Shown in pieces: positions 35,590 to 48,545 of a stretch of 64,000 bases of DNA. The DNA comes from Dipteronia dyeriana (taxonomy: Eukaryota; Streptophyta; Magnoliopsida; Sapindales; Sapindaceae), in contig CM065295.1 in assembly GCA_032871835.1 (NCBI GenBank), positions 66,706,687 to 66,770,686 on the forward strand. Reading direction: 5' to 3'. The position numbers and the translations under genes are program-made. Under the pieces are notes generated by a model. That model made no database searches and was not told where the DNA came from. It saw only the letters and a program-made list of their open reading frames with translations. The number at the start of each line of letters is the position of its first letter. Within the stretch, counting starts at the first letter, position 1.

Positions 35590-38500
35590 TCAGTAACGGT
35601 TCCAGTAGGTTCTGCGTCTGAACCAGTTGTAATCAGGCAAACCCTGGATGGGTCCCATTGCGGCGATTACAATATCCTGCCATAGCATAAAATTAACATA
35701 ACTTTTTTATAAGCAATTTCTTATGCGAAAAATATGATATTGTATGTATGATTGATTCAATTGTCTATGATTAGTATGGGATGAGTCCTACCCTATCATA
35801 AATAAATCTGTTTGCTACGCGTTTGATAGTGCTTGCGTCAACGGCATCAATCCTTGCAAACAATTCAGCAAATGGGATTCTCCTGCCATATGTTAGTAGC
35901 TGCACGCACATACAAACAAGGTGATTAAGATATTAACAACATTACAATGGCGATAGCAGAAATTGTGCCAACTGAAATATGACAACGAAAATGGATGTTC
36001 TTGCTATACATGCAAACAGCCACAACTACTATTTGAAACTATGATAGCCCTTCCAAAGTTTGGGAGAGGATTAAGACATATCATGCAAGGTTTCCATATA
36101 CCTTTCCAACTAACTCAATGTGGGGTCAAATTAACTCATCACAACGGTCCACAATGAGCTAGTCATCTGATGTTTATACAGTATAGGTAATGCAGTAAGG
36201 AAAGCATCATAAAAAGTTCATTTTGATTTTTAAGTCTTCAGTACAACTCATGCATTACAGAGCCTTTCACAGCTGGGTAAATTTAACAAGAGGGCGCATT
36301 ACAAGCTTTCTGACTGAATCCTTAATATTGTTTCATCCATGATGAAAGAAAAATATACCTGGCGTCCAATATCTTCAGCTACCGGGCTTGTTCCATCAAT
36401 GTGGAGCAACAATGATGATTTCAGCTGCAACCAAAAATACCAGTGAGTGCACATAACTATGAAAAGATAAAGGAACTGCCTTTATAGGAAAAACAACTTT
36501 CATTGTCTATGAAGCTAATATACCAAGTCAAAAATACAAACACGCATACCACAAAAGAGAAAAAGTACAAGGGCAAACAGTACATCAATACTACTTTAAT
36601 GATACATATGATCAGTTGATCACTAAGACCGAGAAAGAAGAGCTAGACAGATGGCCCAGACCTTTAAATCAAATATAGTTCAAATGCAGAATCTGCAAAT
36701 GCAAACAGACATTGATTCATCTAATCCTAAAACACGATGAATAAGAATGATCCACTTTCAATTTCATGCAAACAGATGAAGGTAAGGGCAAGTAAATTCC
36801 AAACACCCAATCAGCTTTGCAGATTAGTTTATATAAGCTATCTACTGGAAATATATTTATATTTTTCATTGACCACCTAATAAAATTAAACATTCAATTT
36901 CATTCGGTCTTGCAGTTAATGTGCATTTGGGATTGTTGTACCTTAAGCAATAATCACATATTTCATAATTTTAGAGACGAGGTGTTTGGTAGACTTCTCA
37001 AAATCCGATTATTTTATAATCTTCTTCTTCTGTAATCAGCTTTGGAGAAGTTGGTTGGGAGTTTCTTTTCAAATATGATTTAATCAAGAAGCTATAATAA
37101 AACTTATAAAATGTCCATATTACCCTCATTACTTTATATAAGAAAATTATATCATCATATCCATCACAATTATTATAAAAACTGAAAAGGTAAAAATATA
37201 AAATACAAATAAAATATTTAAACAAATAAATAAATAAATAGTGGACACTTGCTGGCATCCTACCAGTCAGAGCTTCCTTCGACGAATTCAAAGTCGTCAT
37301 CCGATATCAGTGGCTCCTCCTCCGGCGATGGAAGAGGCAGCTGTACATTGGAAGAGCCAAAATTGGCACTTCCAACTAATGGAGGAGTCGATCAGCTCCT
37401 CAAACGCTGGAGGTTGGCAGATCCTCCTCCAGCAACGTCGAGTCCATCATCAGCATCTTCATAGGAGGATCTAACCTTGTCCAGTTTTGGAAGAAGCCAA
37501 TCGGCTCTCCCAACACCGGAGGAGGCAGCTGTACATTGGTGGAGCCGAAATCAGCACTTCCAAACTAATGGAGGAGTCGATCAGCTCCTCCTCCAACGCT
37601 GGAGAACGTGGAGTCCATCGTCAACATAACCTCGTCAAAGTTTAACAAACAAATTTTCCTTGAAATTTTAATAGTAAATTATTGTTAAACTGAGTTTCCC
37701 AAACACCCATCCGTTTTTGTTTTAAGTTGATTATTCCTTGAGCAAAGCTAAAAGCGATTATTGCTTAAACTACAACAATCTCAAACGTAGCCTTAGATAG
37801 CAAGTCCATGAGATACATTAGATAAGTAAGCTAAACTTTATTCAACACCTTGATCACAATTTATACTCAAATTCTCGAAACTATAAAATCATGCAGAACA
37901 TTAGATTATCACATTGAGCACTAAAATTTATTAAAACATTTCATCATTGAACACAAGCATCCATAATAAAGCTTGTTGCAGTTAGTGTTAACTTTTACTG
38001 CAACAATTCGAATTTCAGGAACAGGCTAAAGTACAATGCAAAGGAAAGTAGGAATGCGAGTAACTACCTGATTACGAGCACGAGTGACATCAGCTTCTGA
38101 GACTCTGTAAGCTAACTTTGTTGTCTCATACATAATTGCATAGGCTAAATCATCTAAGCAATCCGGCTGAAACAAACCAAAAGACATTAAAAACTCAATA
38201 ATAAATAAAAGGAATAATATTGTTTATCAGATTCCAATTATTATAAAAACAAAATACCCCCCACACAATAATATACAAATGGAAGGGAAGAGAGAGAGAG
38301 AGAAGTTTCTACTTTAGATGTAAACACGCACATACAGATACTCTCCACACAAGTAAAGAGGGAGAGCAAGAGAAAAAGAACAACACCAAGTGTTTCTACT
38401 TTAATCACTTTTGTCCAACAATCATCAAATTATTCTAAGAGAGAACATCCTCTAGTGTTTCTACTTGAATCACTTTTGTCCAATAATCATCAAATTATTC

Positions 38501-41500
38501 TTTATCATTATATCCAATAGTACAAGCATTTAAGGTCCATTTGTTGGTCAAGAATACAAAATCTAAAGGCCAAGAAGAATGTTGTTTTGATGAAACAAGA
38601 ATATAAAACAATAAAGTTGACTAATTGTTTTTTATGAAGATAAATTCAACATATATGTGAATTTTTTTGCATCTTCTATAAAGTTACAAATCAAATATTA
38701 TAATTTTTAAAACCGACATAAAGTTTGTTAGACATTGGCAACATTTTTAACGTAAATATTAACTATAATCTAAAAATTATCTCCAACATAATTTGCTTTT
38801 AATAAAATTGAAATTTTAACATAGTACGGGTTTTTCGCCGGTAAAAGTGTGAGAAACAAAATTGACATTCGTACTTACTAAATAAATAGAATTCCCAGTA
38901 ACGAGAATTGCATTCCCCAAGAATTCTATTAAACAAACAAAAAGAATATGATTAAATTTTGGGAATTGACAATTCTCATCTTTAAGTCATCCACAATGAA
39001 CATTGTGCTTAGGTCCATAGTAATTAATGTAGTAGAAAATACTGTGAATGCTGGTGTAAATAAATTCATGTCAAGCATCTTAGCAAACAAATATGATAAT
39101 GAAGTTTTTCTTATGTGAATGCACTGAAATTTCATTAAAAGGTCATCAAGTTGATTTTATCATATTTAAAGAAATTTTAATAGAACAGAAGATGCTTGAG
39201 CACATATAGGTCATTCTTTTGGATAAATTCCAACTATTAAGTAATCTACATTTCACAAGATGTATTAGAATATCTTAACTCATTTTAAAATTTCTATTCT
39301 TGCAAAAAAAAAAAATGCAAGGGTAACATGCATGAAGGCTAATATTACAACATCTATCAATTTCACCGAAACTTTACAGTGTTAGAAATGTTTACTTTTT
39401 AGTGATAGAAATGTTTGCAAGTTTCAATAACCGTTTAAGCAATGTGAGAAGAGAAGAAATGAATTACAGACTACTCAATCATGCATATAATAAATTGTCT
39501 AAGAAGAATATTTCATAAGAACAGTATAAATGATAAACTAGGCAGTGAACTCAGTCACTCACCTTCGCAACAGCATAAACACCAAACAGACCAGTGTCTT
39601 TATAGTTGGTGTTAAAGGCCATCATGCTTTCGGCAATTTCATTAATACCAACTCTCTGTGCCAACTCGGAGCTGTTCATGGATTGTCAAAATTAATCAAT
39701 ACATGAAGGCATCATTGTAACTAGTAAGTAGTCAAGTAGTTCAAAATAAGAATAAATATGCTCAAAGGGTAAAAACCTCACCCCATGTGCTTTCCACCCA
39801 CCGAGCTTTTATTCCATGAGCCCAACATAGCTTGCATAACCATTAGGGCAATGGAATCTGGATCCGTCCATGATGCTCCAGCAAAAGCAACCGCAAATTG
39901 TGCCAGAGGGATATCATCATCAATTATCCTAACCTGATTTTCATGTCACCAATTGAGAGAAATATTTTAGGGATGGAAATTTAGTGCATAGAATGATATT
40001 ACAAAGTAATCAAGCTATCTCCCCACCTCGGAACCAGTAAAAATTGCTGGTTCTTTCGCAACTAATTGTGAAGCAGTGGTAGGATCAGCTGATAACTTTG
40101 TGAACACTTTCTTCACTTCTTCAACAACTTCCTCATGTTTGACAGCTCCAGAAGCCGCAATCACCTAAAATGACGGAACCAAATAGTAGGGAATATATCA
40201 TTTTCATCAGCTCTGTGGACCACACTATATACAGACAAATAACATCAGACAACCTAATCAGTTGACTCAGTACCATTCTAGGAGCAGTGTAGTGCGTTTG
40301 AATATAGTTCTGAAGATGCTCTTTGGTGATTGTCTTGATATTCTGAGCAGGTCCCAGAATAGTTCTACCTAAAGGAGTGTACTGGAATGCAGTTGCATGC
40401 AAATGGTCAAAAATAACTTCCTCGGTTTGCCCCTCAACCTGCAGTGATTAAAACAGAGCAAAATTTATAACCAAAACAATAAAAAAGAAAACACTTACAC
40501 TTTCAATATGATTATATGAACATACCAATGCACTTATTTAAGACCAAACAACCATAACCACTGTGCGTCATGAAATGAAACAACCATTATCAGTACTCAA
40601 TAAACTCCAAATTAAATGAAAACACCCACATTTTCATCCATTTCACAGCGTGCCAAATAAACCATAGCAAACACATGCATATATGTTCTACCATGACTGT
40701 TTTATTTTCATAATTTTTACTTTACCAAGAATTGCATACACTTTAATACCATTAGCCAATTAAAAACACCATTCCAATACTAAAACTTCGAAATTTGTAT
40801 TCTTCTAATACTACAGTCTCAATTGAGACTCTTGAAAAAGGTATCCATTTCACAACCAGTGATAGTGCTGCCATCGAAAACAACCCAACTGCATTGCAAA
40901 CACCCTAGAGGCTAGAACAACAATTCTATATTAACATATCTATATTTGTACATTAAAAAAGGGTTTTTCCTTAAATAAATAAATAAACCCCAGACCCAGA
41001 ACAATAAAAACTGTCAAAATTAGAATAAAGTGTTTTCGAATACCCTAATATATCACATTATATCAACTAAACCAAGAAACAGACCTCCTCCATCTCTCTC
41101 AAAATAACGTCACGCTCGCGAGTTATTCGCGACTTATCGAAGGTTGAGTTCTGCAAGATATCTGCAAGAATATCGAGTGCTTTGTTGACATCTTTGTCGA
41201 GAACCTTGGCATAGTAGGTCGTCTGCTCCCTGCTCGTGTAGGCATTCAAATGCCCTCCCATGTTCTCGATCTCCTCCTCCAAGTCCCTCGCGCTCCTCTT
41301 CTCCGTCCCCTTGAATATCATGTGCTCCAAGAAATGAGCCGTCCCGTTGCTCTCCTCCGTCTCGAACCTCGACCCGGCATCGATCCACACCCCGACCGTA
41401 GCGGTCTTGGAAGCGAGGTTCGACTCCGTAGCGACGCGGAGGCCGTTGGACAGGGTGGTAATCTTGGTCTCCGGAGAGGAGAGAATATGGGTGTGCGAGG

Positions 41501-41753
41501 TCAGGGTCGGGTGCGGGGATCCGTATTTGAGAAAGCGCGGGTCGGGGTTCTCGAGGACCTTGAGCTTGGCTTTGACGGATTCCGCCAGACGGTCGTAGAT
41601 CATGACGGAGGGAGGAGGCGGCGACGGCGAGTGAGATGGCGAAGATGTGGCGAGAGGGGAGGCGGTTGAGGAGGATCGGACGGCGGTGAGAAGGGTAGGG
41701 TTTGATGATATGCGGGACCGACGAGACGCGGTCAGGAGATGCCTAAACGCCAT
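35590..41753 (-). CDS. MPPB: Mitochondrial processing peptidase beta subunit (also bc1 complex core protein)
   Basis: This M16 metallopeptidase cuts presequences from imported proteins; in plants MPP is part of cytochrome bc1 complex in the inner mitochondrial membrane. Nine in-frame exons give 530 aa (1593 nt), the usual length: 41085-41753, 40274-40438, 40027-40164, 39782-39933, 39563-39671, 38068-38166, 36359-36424, 35792-35899, 35590-35676. The N-terminus ([19 protein letters not shown]) is an Arg/Ser-rich presequence, followed by a Ser/Pro linker. The zinc site H-F-L-E-H is at residues 140-144 and the third ligand is Glu220, 76 residues on, both in exon 1. The glycine-rich loop region typical of alpha subunits is not seen, which together with HFLEH fixes the beta subunit. 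The C-terminus is [13 protein letters not shown]. Confidence 0.95.
36919..37792. mobile_element. Tourist/PIF-like MITE in MPPB intron 6
   Basis: About 874 bp between two TTA trinucleotides (36916-36918, 37793-37795). The ends are inverted: ATGTGCATTTGGGATTGTTG on the left and CAACAATCTCAAACGTAGCC on the right, extending through AAGCAATAATC/GATTATTGCTT. TTA duplications and G(N)CGTTTGG-type ends are those of PIF/Harbinger MITEs. Inside is a GC-richer part with a diverged duplication (AGGCAGCTGTACATTGG at 37335 and 37523). Confidence 0.75.
38390..38500. repeat. two-copy direct repeat in MPPB intron 5
   Basis: GTGTTTCTACTTTAATCACT...CATCAAATTATTCT (about 46 bp) occurs near 38390 and again near 38454 with two substitutions. 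Confidence 0.85.
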
Positions 41754-42288
41754 CGTTTTGACCGAGTGCGATTTTTCCCTTCACTCTCTCTTCTCTGTAG
41801 GGTTTGTTGAGAGTGGCTGTTGAGGATGATTTCTTTGTGAAACAGACTAGCGTTAAAACAGACAATTTCTTTGAAGCGACGTCGTTTTAGGCGGCTTCTT
41901 CTCTCTCTTTGACATTTGGTGTGTGAAAATGTCCACTTGTTAGTTCACTAGTTTAATTTAATTAATTGTATCAAAATTCACGATTTTTCTTTTTAAAAAA
42001 TTACAATAATTTAAGGAAAAATGACAAACTCAAACCCAAACCTTTACGAGATTACATATGATGGGCAAACCAACGAGCCAAGTTCATTTTATATAATTTT
42101 ATTCATTTTTAAGGAATTTTACCTACTAAATTGATTATATCGTGTTAATAGAGGTGTAGCTCAGTCGGTAGATGAGCCAGCTTGAAACTTGGATAAATGA
42201 TTCTCAGCGACTCGGATTTTGCTAACAACGAAAGCTTTCAAAACAAAAATATGGTACTTGGCATGTGGTTTCAGATGCTAACCATTTA
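41754..42288. other. MPPB upstream region
   Basis: This region is the presumed MPPB promoter and 5' UTR on the minus strand. The plus strand at 41799-41805 reads AGGGTTT, that is AAACCCT on the gene strand (telo-box-like). A CGACGTCGTTTT word lies at 41878-41889. No gene is seen. Confidence 0.5.
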
Positions 42289-42519
42289 GGTGGTATTTGG
42301 TTGGGCGGAATGAAATGGAAATAAATTCATTCTATTTGTTTGGTTTGTTAAATTCCAATTGAATGAACATTCCATTGGAATGAGGATTCCATTATTTTGG
42401 TGGAATGAACATTCCATCCAAAAACCAATGGAATGTCCATTCCATTCCATTAACATATTTTCTTTCCAAAAATAACCCTTTATCCCACAACTCAATTCCA
42501 AAAATACCCTCATTTCCAA

Positions 42520-42564
42520 AAATAATATATATATATATATATATTATTATTGCATATATGAATA

Positions 42565-42598
<34 letters not shown>

Positions 42599-42870
42599 CT
42601 ATATAATTTATACTTTTATATTTTATTATTATTATCCAAAATATATATATTATATTTTCTAATTATTTATATTATATATTATATATTATTATATACATAA
42701 TGTATATACATTATATAATAATATATAATATTTTTATATATAATAATATTAATATTAATATATATTAATATATATATATATAATATTTATAATATATATT
42801 ATTATATAATTTATACTTTTATATTTTATTATTATTATCCAAAATGAACATTATATTTTCTAATTATATA

Positions 42871-42905
<35 letters not shown>

Positions 42906-43380
42906 TTATATAATTATATATAATATTTATATATTTAATAATATTAATATTATCAATATTTCTAATATATAATGTATAATATTTATAATATATAATATAT
43001 AATATAGAATATATAATATATAATATTTATAATATATAATATATAATATTTATAATATATAATATATAATAATATATATTAATATATATATAATATTTAT
43101 AATATATATTATTATATAATTTATACTTTTATATTTTATTATTATTATCCAAAATGAACATTATATTTTCTAATTATATATATTATTATATATATATACA
43201 CATTATATAATTATATATAATATTTATAATATATATTATTATGTAATATATGTATATGATATATTTTATTTAATATATAATAATATATATATATAATATT
43301 TATATTATATATATTATTATGTAATATATTTAATATTACTAACATATAATATATAATATATAATATAGAAATATATAACA
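42520..43380. repeat. AT-rich microsatellite and minisatellite tract
   Basis: Nearly pure A/T of TA, TATAA and AATATT units. A larger unit containing TTTATTATTATTATCCAAAA followed by TATATTTTCTAATTATATAT recurs near 42620, 42835 and 43140, so part of the tract is a decayed tandem array of about 220-300 bp units. Confidence 0.9.
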
Positions 43381-43737
43381 GAGAGGACCACGACCATGTT
43401 TTCCCCACAGACGGTCTTCCAACGGCCTTAACAGGGTACTTTGATGGCCAGATACTGTCAGAGATGGATGGATCTCAAAAACCAAACTAGTCAGTACGGG
43501 GCTTTGTTAAACCTGAGTTCATCCTAGCCAGCAACATTCTGGTTCTGGATGTGTCCAGGGTGTCCAGCCGATATACTAAACCAGTATACAAAATCTGTTC
43601 TGATATGCAGGGTCCTCATACGAGGCAAGCATAGAGCATACTAGGATCTTGAAGAATCATAGTTTCAGACATAGAACCGTCTGAAGATCAGGAGAGGAAA
43701 ACTATTTAGAAAGCCATTAAACACAAATACACAAGCT

Positions 43738-43790
43738 TTATTGATTTTTTGATGATCTTTTTACAGAGAGGATCGGTTCCTTATATAGGG
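43738..43790 (-). promoter_or_regulatory. viral TATA box and poly(A) signal, left arm
   Basis: On the minus strand CCCTATATAAGGAACC (TATA box at about 43787-43781) is followed about 45 bases later by AATAAA (43743-43738). This is the promoter/terminator layout of the caulimovirid intergenic region. It points leftwards, away from the provirus. Confidence 0.7.
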
Positions 43791-43954
43791 AAAGGACACC
43801 TCATCTGGTTGGCAAGCATATCTTACAAGAGATAAGGCTCAAGGCGATGGCCGACACAAACAAGATAAACACGACAAAGCAAAAAGAAAACAGGAAACTG
43901 GTCGGACAGCTGGAGGATACAATAATAATAATAAAGCAGAGGCGGGCGGAGCAA

Positions 43955-44245
43955 TCACGGACTGCTTAAATTAAAAGTGGAGTGATATTCGTCATCCGAG
44001 TCGAGGGCCCCACAGATGGAACAGGGCCACGTGTCAGCCTGGTCTTGGGAGTCCTGAAGGAAAGAATTCAGAAGAGGATGCAAACTTCTCGTGGGGTCTA
44101 TTGGGACGTCAAGAAGGATAAATAGTACATCTGTATTGTCATTATTGACGTCACAAAGGAAATTAAGAAGGGGTATCTGGATACTGGTATGAAACAACAG
44201 TTCGTAGTCATACGATGTATCCCACTCGTAGGAGATGTTAGGGGT
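43955..44245 (-). pseudogene. C-terminal extension of the viral polyprotein
   Basis: This continues in the RNase H frame after an in-frame TGA at 44248-44246 that replaces a Trp codon kept in the right arm. It reads SYDYELLFHTSIQIPLLNFL and ends DSDDEYHSTFNLSSP. I do not recognise a domain. Confidence 0.7.
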
Positions 44246-46033
44246 TCAAAGAAGCTGGGTATGTGGGCTATACCTGTAGGGCCTGTTAAAGATCCAAATA
44301 CAGCAGACTTTGGAGGCCTGTTCAGGGTCCATTTTCCAAAGATGGTATTGGCCCATGAGACTGGTAAGTTCGGTCTGCCAAACCGATAGGGGCTTGAACC
44401 ATTGAAGAAAAGTTTGGAGGTTGACCGAGGTTGGGCTCTGGACGAAGCCATACAGTGACTGGAGAGGGAAAACCATGGCATGGTGATGGAGAACCGATAA
44501 GCACCACAGGAACCATAACACCTGGTATGAATAGTAGTAGAACGGAGGTGATATAAAAGGGTCGAGAAAAGGTTTACTGGGGTTGGCTAACTGGTGGTGG
44601 CAGCCTTGACTGTTGATCTGAGAGAGATATCTAGGAAGATACAATCTTGCAAAATTTTGAATTTGTTGGATAGTGAGGAGATGGCCTGGTGTGGAGGCGG
44701 ACATGAACTCTGGGGGGAACATAGGTGGCAGTGGGGGAGAAGGTGAAGCAGTAGATGATGAGGCTTGGGAAGACATCATGTAAATCAAGGGGACATGACC
44801 GGTACGGGAGAGAAGGGTAACAGGGTGAGGTCGTGAGAGCATATCTAGGATAATGTTATGGTGGCCTTTTATGTGTTTGACTGAAAAGTCGTATCTGGAG
44901 AACCGATCTTTAAGTCTTAGGAGCTGGGGATTTGGAGGGAGCTTGTTGCGGAACTCAAGCACCTTGGGGAAGGATGAGTTGTCCATTTCAATGGTAAATT
45001 TGGTGGTTCTGAGGTGGAAGTCAAACTTGGAGATTCCATTTTTTACAGCAAGGATCTCCTTGTAGATGGTGTGATAGTGTTTCTGGGCTTCTTTGAATTG
45101 ACCGCTGGCGTGGCCACAGTAATGACGCTTTCTTTGGGTTTCTTCGATGAGGATGGCCCCCCAGAAGTGGTCACTGGAGTCTGTTTGCAGAATGAGGTTC
45201 CCTGATGAAGGAATATGCAAGGGTGGAGGCTTATGTGCAACGCTTTTAAGGTGGGATATTGCCTTGGTGTGGAGGGTGGTCCATTGTGGAGGATCCTTCT
45301 TGAGAAGCTTGGATAAGCAGGAGGTGTAGCGACTGGCTTGTGGAATGAAGTCTCTGATGTAGCTGGCAATGCCAAGAAACTGTTGGAGTTGTTTATGCGA
45401 GAGGTTGGAATCTGGAAAGACAAGAAGTTGTCTTGCAAGGTGGGGTCCAAGGGCATAAGATCCATCTTTGATTTTCATGCCAAGAAACTCAATTTCTGTG
45501 ACACTTATCGAGCTCTTTTTTTCTGATAACATGATTCCATATTTATCAAGGATATGGTGAAACTGTTGTAGGAGAGCACTGTGTGATTCTTTGTCAGATG
45601 AAAATAGAAGAATGTTGTCAATGTATAGCAGGGTCGTGTGTAGTATTGGACGGAAAATTCTGGTGACTGCCTTTTGGAATAGGGAAGGGGCAATCTTTAG
45701 CCCAAAAGGAAGGACGGTCCATTGATAGTGGGCATTAGGGAGGCAAAAAGCCGTTTTGGACCGATCTGAAGGATGGATCCCAATTTGCCAGAAGGCCCCC
45801 TTCAAGTCGAACTTGGAAAAGATCGTGGCTCCAGGAATCTGAGAAAATAGCGAATTGGCTCTGGGAACCGGGAACTTATCATCCTAGAGGAAGAGATTAA
45901 GGGGTTTGTAATAAATTACGAGCCATTTCTTTCCCCTGTCTTGTTCTGATCTTTTTTCAACGTAAAAAGCTTGGCAGGCCCAAGGAGAAGAGGCGGACTC
46001 TATTAGACCTTGTCTGAGAAGGTCATTGCACTC
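44246..46033 (-). pseudogene. reverse transcriptase and RNase H of the pararetrovirus
   Basis: RT copies the pregenomic RNA; RNase H removes it. An open stretch from 45805 contains the RT palm (LPFGLKIAPSLFQKAV), the active-site box at 45625-45614 and the connection/RNase H region (LQTDSSDHFWGAILIEE, IEMDNSSFPKVLEF, IKGHHNIILDMLSR). The normally Y-I-D-D box is Y-I-D-N here, a loss of one catalytic Asp. An in-frame TAG at 45886-45884 and a TAA at 46036-46034 interrupt the RT N-terminal part. The C-terminal sequence runs into a region of low similarity ending at TGA 44248-44246. Confidence 0.88.
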
Positions 46034-46765
46034 TTATGTGGCTAGGGATAGGTCGGAGGGAGACATGCCAGTGTGAGTCGCTTTTGTGGGATTGACATCT
46101 TCATTGAGTTTGAAAGGAAGCTTTATGAAGAAGTCAGGATTTTTCCATAGTGGGTGCGGATGTTTGAAGTCTGCATGGCTGTTGGTGGAGAATTGTAAGA
46201 GCTTTTCCTGAACTTGTCGAAAGTCTGGATTGATGATTGAAAGGGGGAAAATTTTTGGGACATCAATAAAGGGTTTGAATTCTCTTTTGAATCGAATTCC
46301 CTGAGGCAAAATTCTGATGGATTTGGACTGGTTGTAGATATCCCATCCAATGAGGATATCCTTGTCGGGAAGAGGGGTTCCAATGACATGGGTCCAGAGT
46401 GTGAACGATGGGAAAAACTGTAAGCCGATTTTGTTTTTGGAGACCAAATAGGTGTTGAAAAGTTGTCCGTCTGCTGCTAAGAACTGGTTCTTTTCTTCTT
46501 TCCAGGCCTCAGTAGGGAGAACGCTGGGATTCATCATAGAAGAGTGGGCTCCTGTGTCAAAATAGGCAATGACTGGGATAGGCTTGGAATACTTTGTGGC
46601 CAGTATCTGAATCTTGATTTGTGGGCCATAAATTTCATTGTTGGTGGCCTGGTAAGCTTCTGACGGAGAGTCAGGATCTGGGTAGCTTGAGTGCTCTGAG
46701 GAGCTGGAGTCATGATCTTCAGAGTCTAGGATCATGAAAGAAGTCAACTGGTTGACGTCTTCTTG
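46034..46765 (-). pseudogene. aspartic protease region of the pararetrovirus
   Basis: The protease frees the viral proteins from the polyprotein. The active site reads YFDTGAHSS (D-T-G at about 46558-46550), intact, followed by an ILIGWDIYNQ block that corresponds to the second conserved retropepsin segment. It is in frame with coat and RT but closed off by TAA codons at 46768-46766 and 46036-46034. Confidence 0.83.
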
Positions 46766-48545
46766 TTATGAGAAATAAGATTCAATGTCAGCATCTGAGG
46801 GAATCTCGTCTGCAACATGCCTGAGCTGTTGTATGAGTTTGGCTGACTTTGTTCTTTTGTTGGGGCATTGTTTGGCATAATGTCCTTCTTGGCCGCAGGC
46901 AAAACACTTGTTGGATTTGTTCCATGACCTTCTCGCCTTCTTTCTATAGTATTTGTACTTTCTGAGATTTGAGGAACCTTTTGATTTTTGGGCTCTGGAT
47001 TCCTTCCTGTAGGGCCTGTTCGCCTTGCAGTTACAATGCTCGTTAGAGCTGCACTTGAGATGGTATTTAGGAGGAAATTTACAATGTTTATCATATTTTC
47101 TCCCTTCTCTGCTCATTTTTTAGAAAACTCGTTGTGTAGCACAGAGCTTTTCTAGGGCAGTGTGGGTAATCATGTGGATTTCTCCTAAAGTGATGTCTCT
47201 GAGGTTCCTTCCTGAGAGCTCAATCAATCTTTGAAGTTCTCCCTGGAGCTCTAAGGGGAGAGAATTCAGATATACCTGACGCAGAGTTTCATCATTGATT
47301 CCACCGAGAGCATGATATCTGAAGGACATGCGTCTGTAGTGATAGTCGATATCTTCTTTGTTTAAAGAGCACACCGTCATTTCGAAGAATTCTTGCCTGG
47401 TCTGTTTATAGAACTGGGAAGCGTCTCCGAGAAATTCTCTGAAGACTATTCCTGTTGCTATCGAAACCGATCCACATCTGACCAGTTGTAATTGTCTGTA
47501 TTCTCCGAGTGCCTAGTACCAATCTCTGAGAGATCCGGTGAATCTATAGACAAACTCTCTCATGATGGATTCTGTATTGTCGCCTCCTTTGGCAATTTGG
47601 AGGTCTAGCCATGCACTCATTTCTGACATTCTTTTCCTCCATTGTCTGGGAGCAACGTCGTCAAAATTGAACCAGGGACCATTTGTAGGTTTCGGAGGAG
47701 GAGGAGCATGCGTCTGTGCTCTATTCCTTTGGTCTGGTGGTTCATCGACCATAGGAGGTGGTTCGTCGGAAGTCTCAACTGAGGATTCTGACGTGTCAAC
47801 TGTTTGGGTAGATGGCTGCGGGTCAGGTCTAGTGGCCAGGTAGATTTGGGAAAGGTCTGGTAGGGCATCTGGGTCTGAATAGTTTGGAGAGTCGGATGTT
47901 GGTGTTTCATTTGTGTGATATGTTTCCCATGATGAAACGGAAGAGGATTCTATAGGCTCTGTTTCGGTGGGGCTGTCCGAAGTACCTGAAGGGGAAAATT
48001 GGCGGGAAGATGTGTAAAAGGCATGTTTTCGATGGTTGGGTGGGGAGCGTTTGTGGTGAGCATGTGCCTTTTTCTTTTGGGAAGAGGTTTTCTTGTCCTT
48101 ACTTGTGGAAGGTTGTTCGGTAGGTAAATGAGGGTATTTTCTGAAAAGGTCACCAGTCGATTTGAAAAACTGGGAATGATCAGGGGGTCTTGAAGGAGGT
48201 GGTGGTGATTGAGTTGGGAATATCAAAGATGGGGAGTAGGGGTGTGGCCTCGGGAGGTAAGGTGTACTGGTAAAGTGGTCTCTCTTTATCTGGTCTAGCT
48301 GGTCCTTGAGAAATCTGATTTCTCTTTCTTTGCTATCAAATTCAGGACCAAAATAGCCTTGGCTGATATACTGATGAAGATCTTCATCCAGTCTAGAAAC
48401 TCTGGATTGTAAGTCCGTATACATGCTGCGTAATGTAGAATCAAGATGTTGCAGCTGGTTGTCATGTTGGGAGACATGGTGAGAGACTTTGTCTATTTTC
48501 TGGTCAATAGAGTGAAGAACTCTATTTTGGACGGTAGCATTACGA
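46766..48545 (-). pseudogene. coat (capsid) region of the pararetrovirus
   Basis: The N-terminal part has a coiled-coil-like segment (SRVSRLDEDLHQ, REIRFLKDQLDQIKRD) and a long Ser/Pro-rich acidic region. A conserved core follows (WRKRMSEMSAWLDLQIAKGG ... FVYRFTGSLRDWY). After an in-frame TAG (47515-47513) comes LNSLPLELQGELQRLI, then another TAG (47122-47120). A basic region leads to the CCHC knuckle CFACGQEGHYAKQC at 46906-46865, which binds nucleic acid in caulimovirid coat proteins. It is shifted by one frame relative to the movement-protein region. Confidence 0.83.

Larger units (their letters stand above)
43426..44347 (-). repeat. left inverted arm of the pararetrovirus
   Basis: 922 bp, reverse complement of 50034-50961 at high identity. 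It covers the polyprotein C-terminus, the intergenic promoter, the poly(A) signal and about 300 bp downstream. The right arm has one extra 6-bp AACCAG copy. The left flank 43381-43425 is not in the right arm and may be further viral leader. Confidence 0.93.

Noticed and set aside
41250..41600. CpG-rich patch as a separate regulatory island
   Set aside because: The GC richness is explained by the codon usage of MPPB exon 1.
41250..41669. 139-codon plus-strand frame
   Set aside because: It lies opposite MPPB exon 1, whose GC-rich sequence keeps the other strand open. MPPB is unmistakable there.
42148..42225. tRNA-like stretch with TAGCTCAGTCGGTAGA
   Set aside because: It fits a tRNA A box, but no B box, closing acceptor stem or plausible anticodon arm follows. 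It is at best a decayed tRNA or SINE head.
44853..45205. Plus-strand frames opposite the viral RT
   Set aside because: They are shadows of the viral polyprotein, which shows conserved RT and RNase H motifs on the minus strand.
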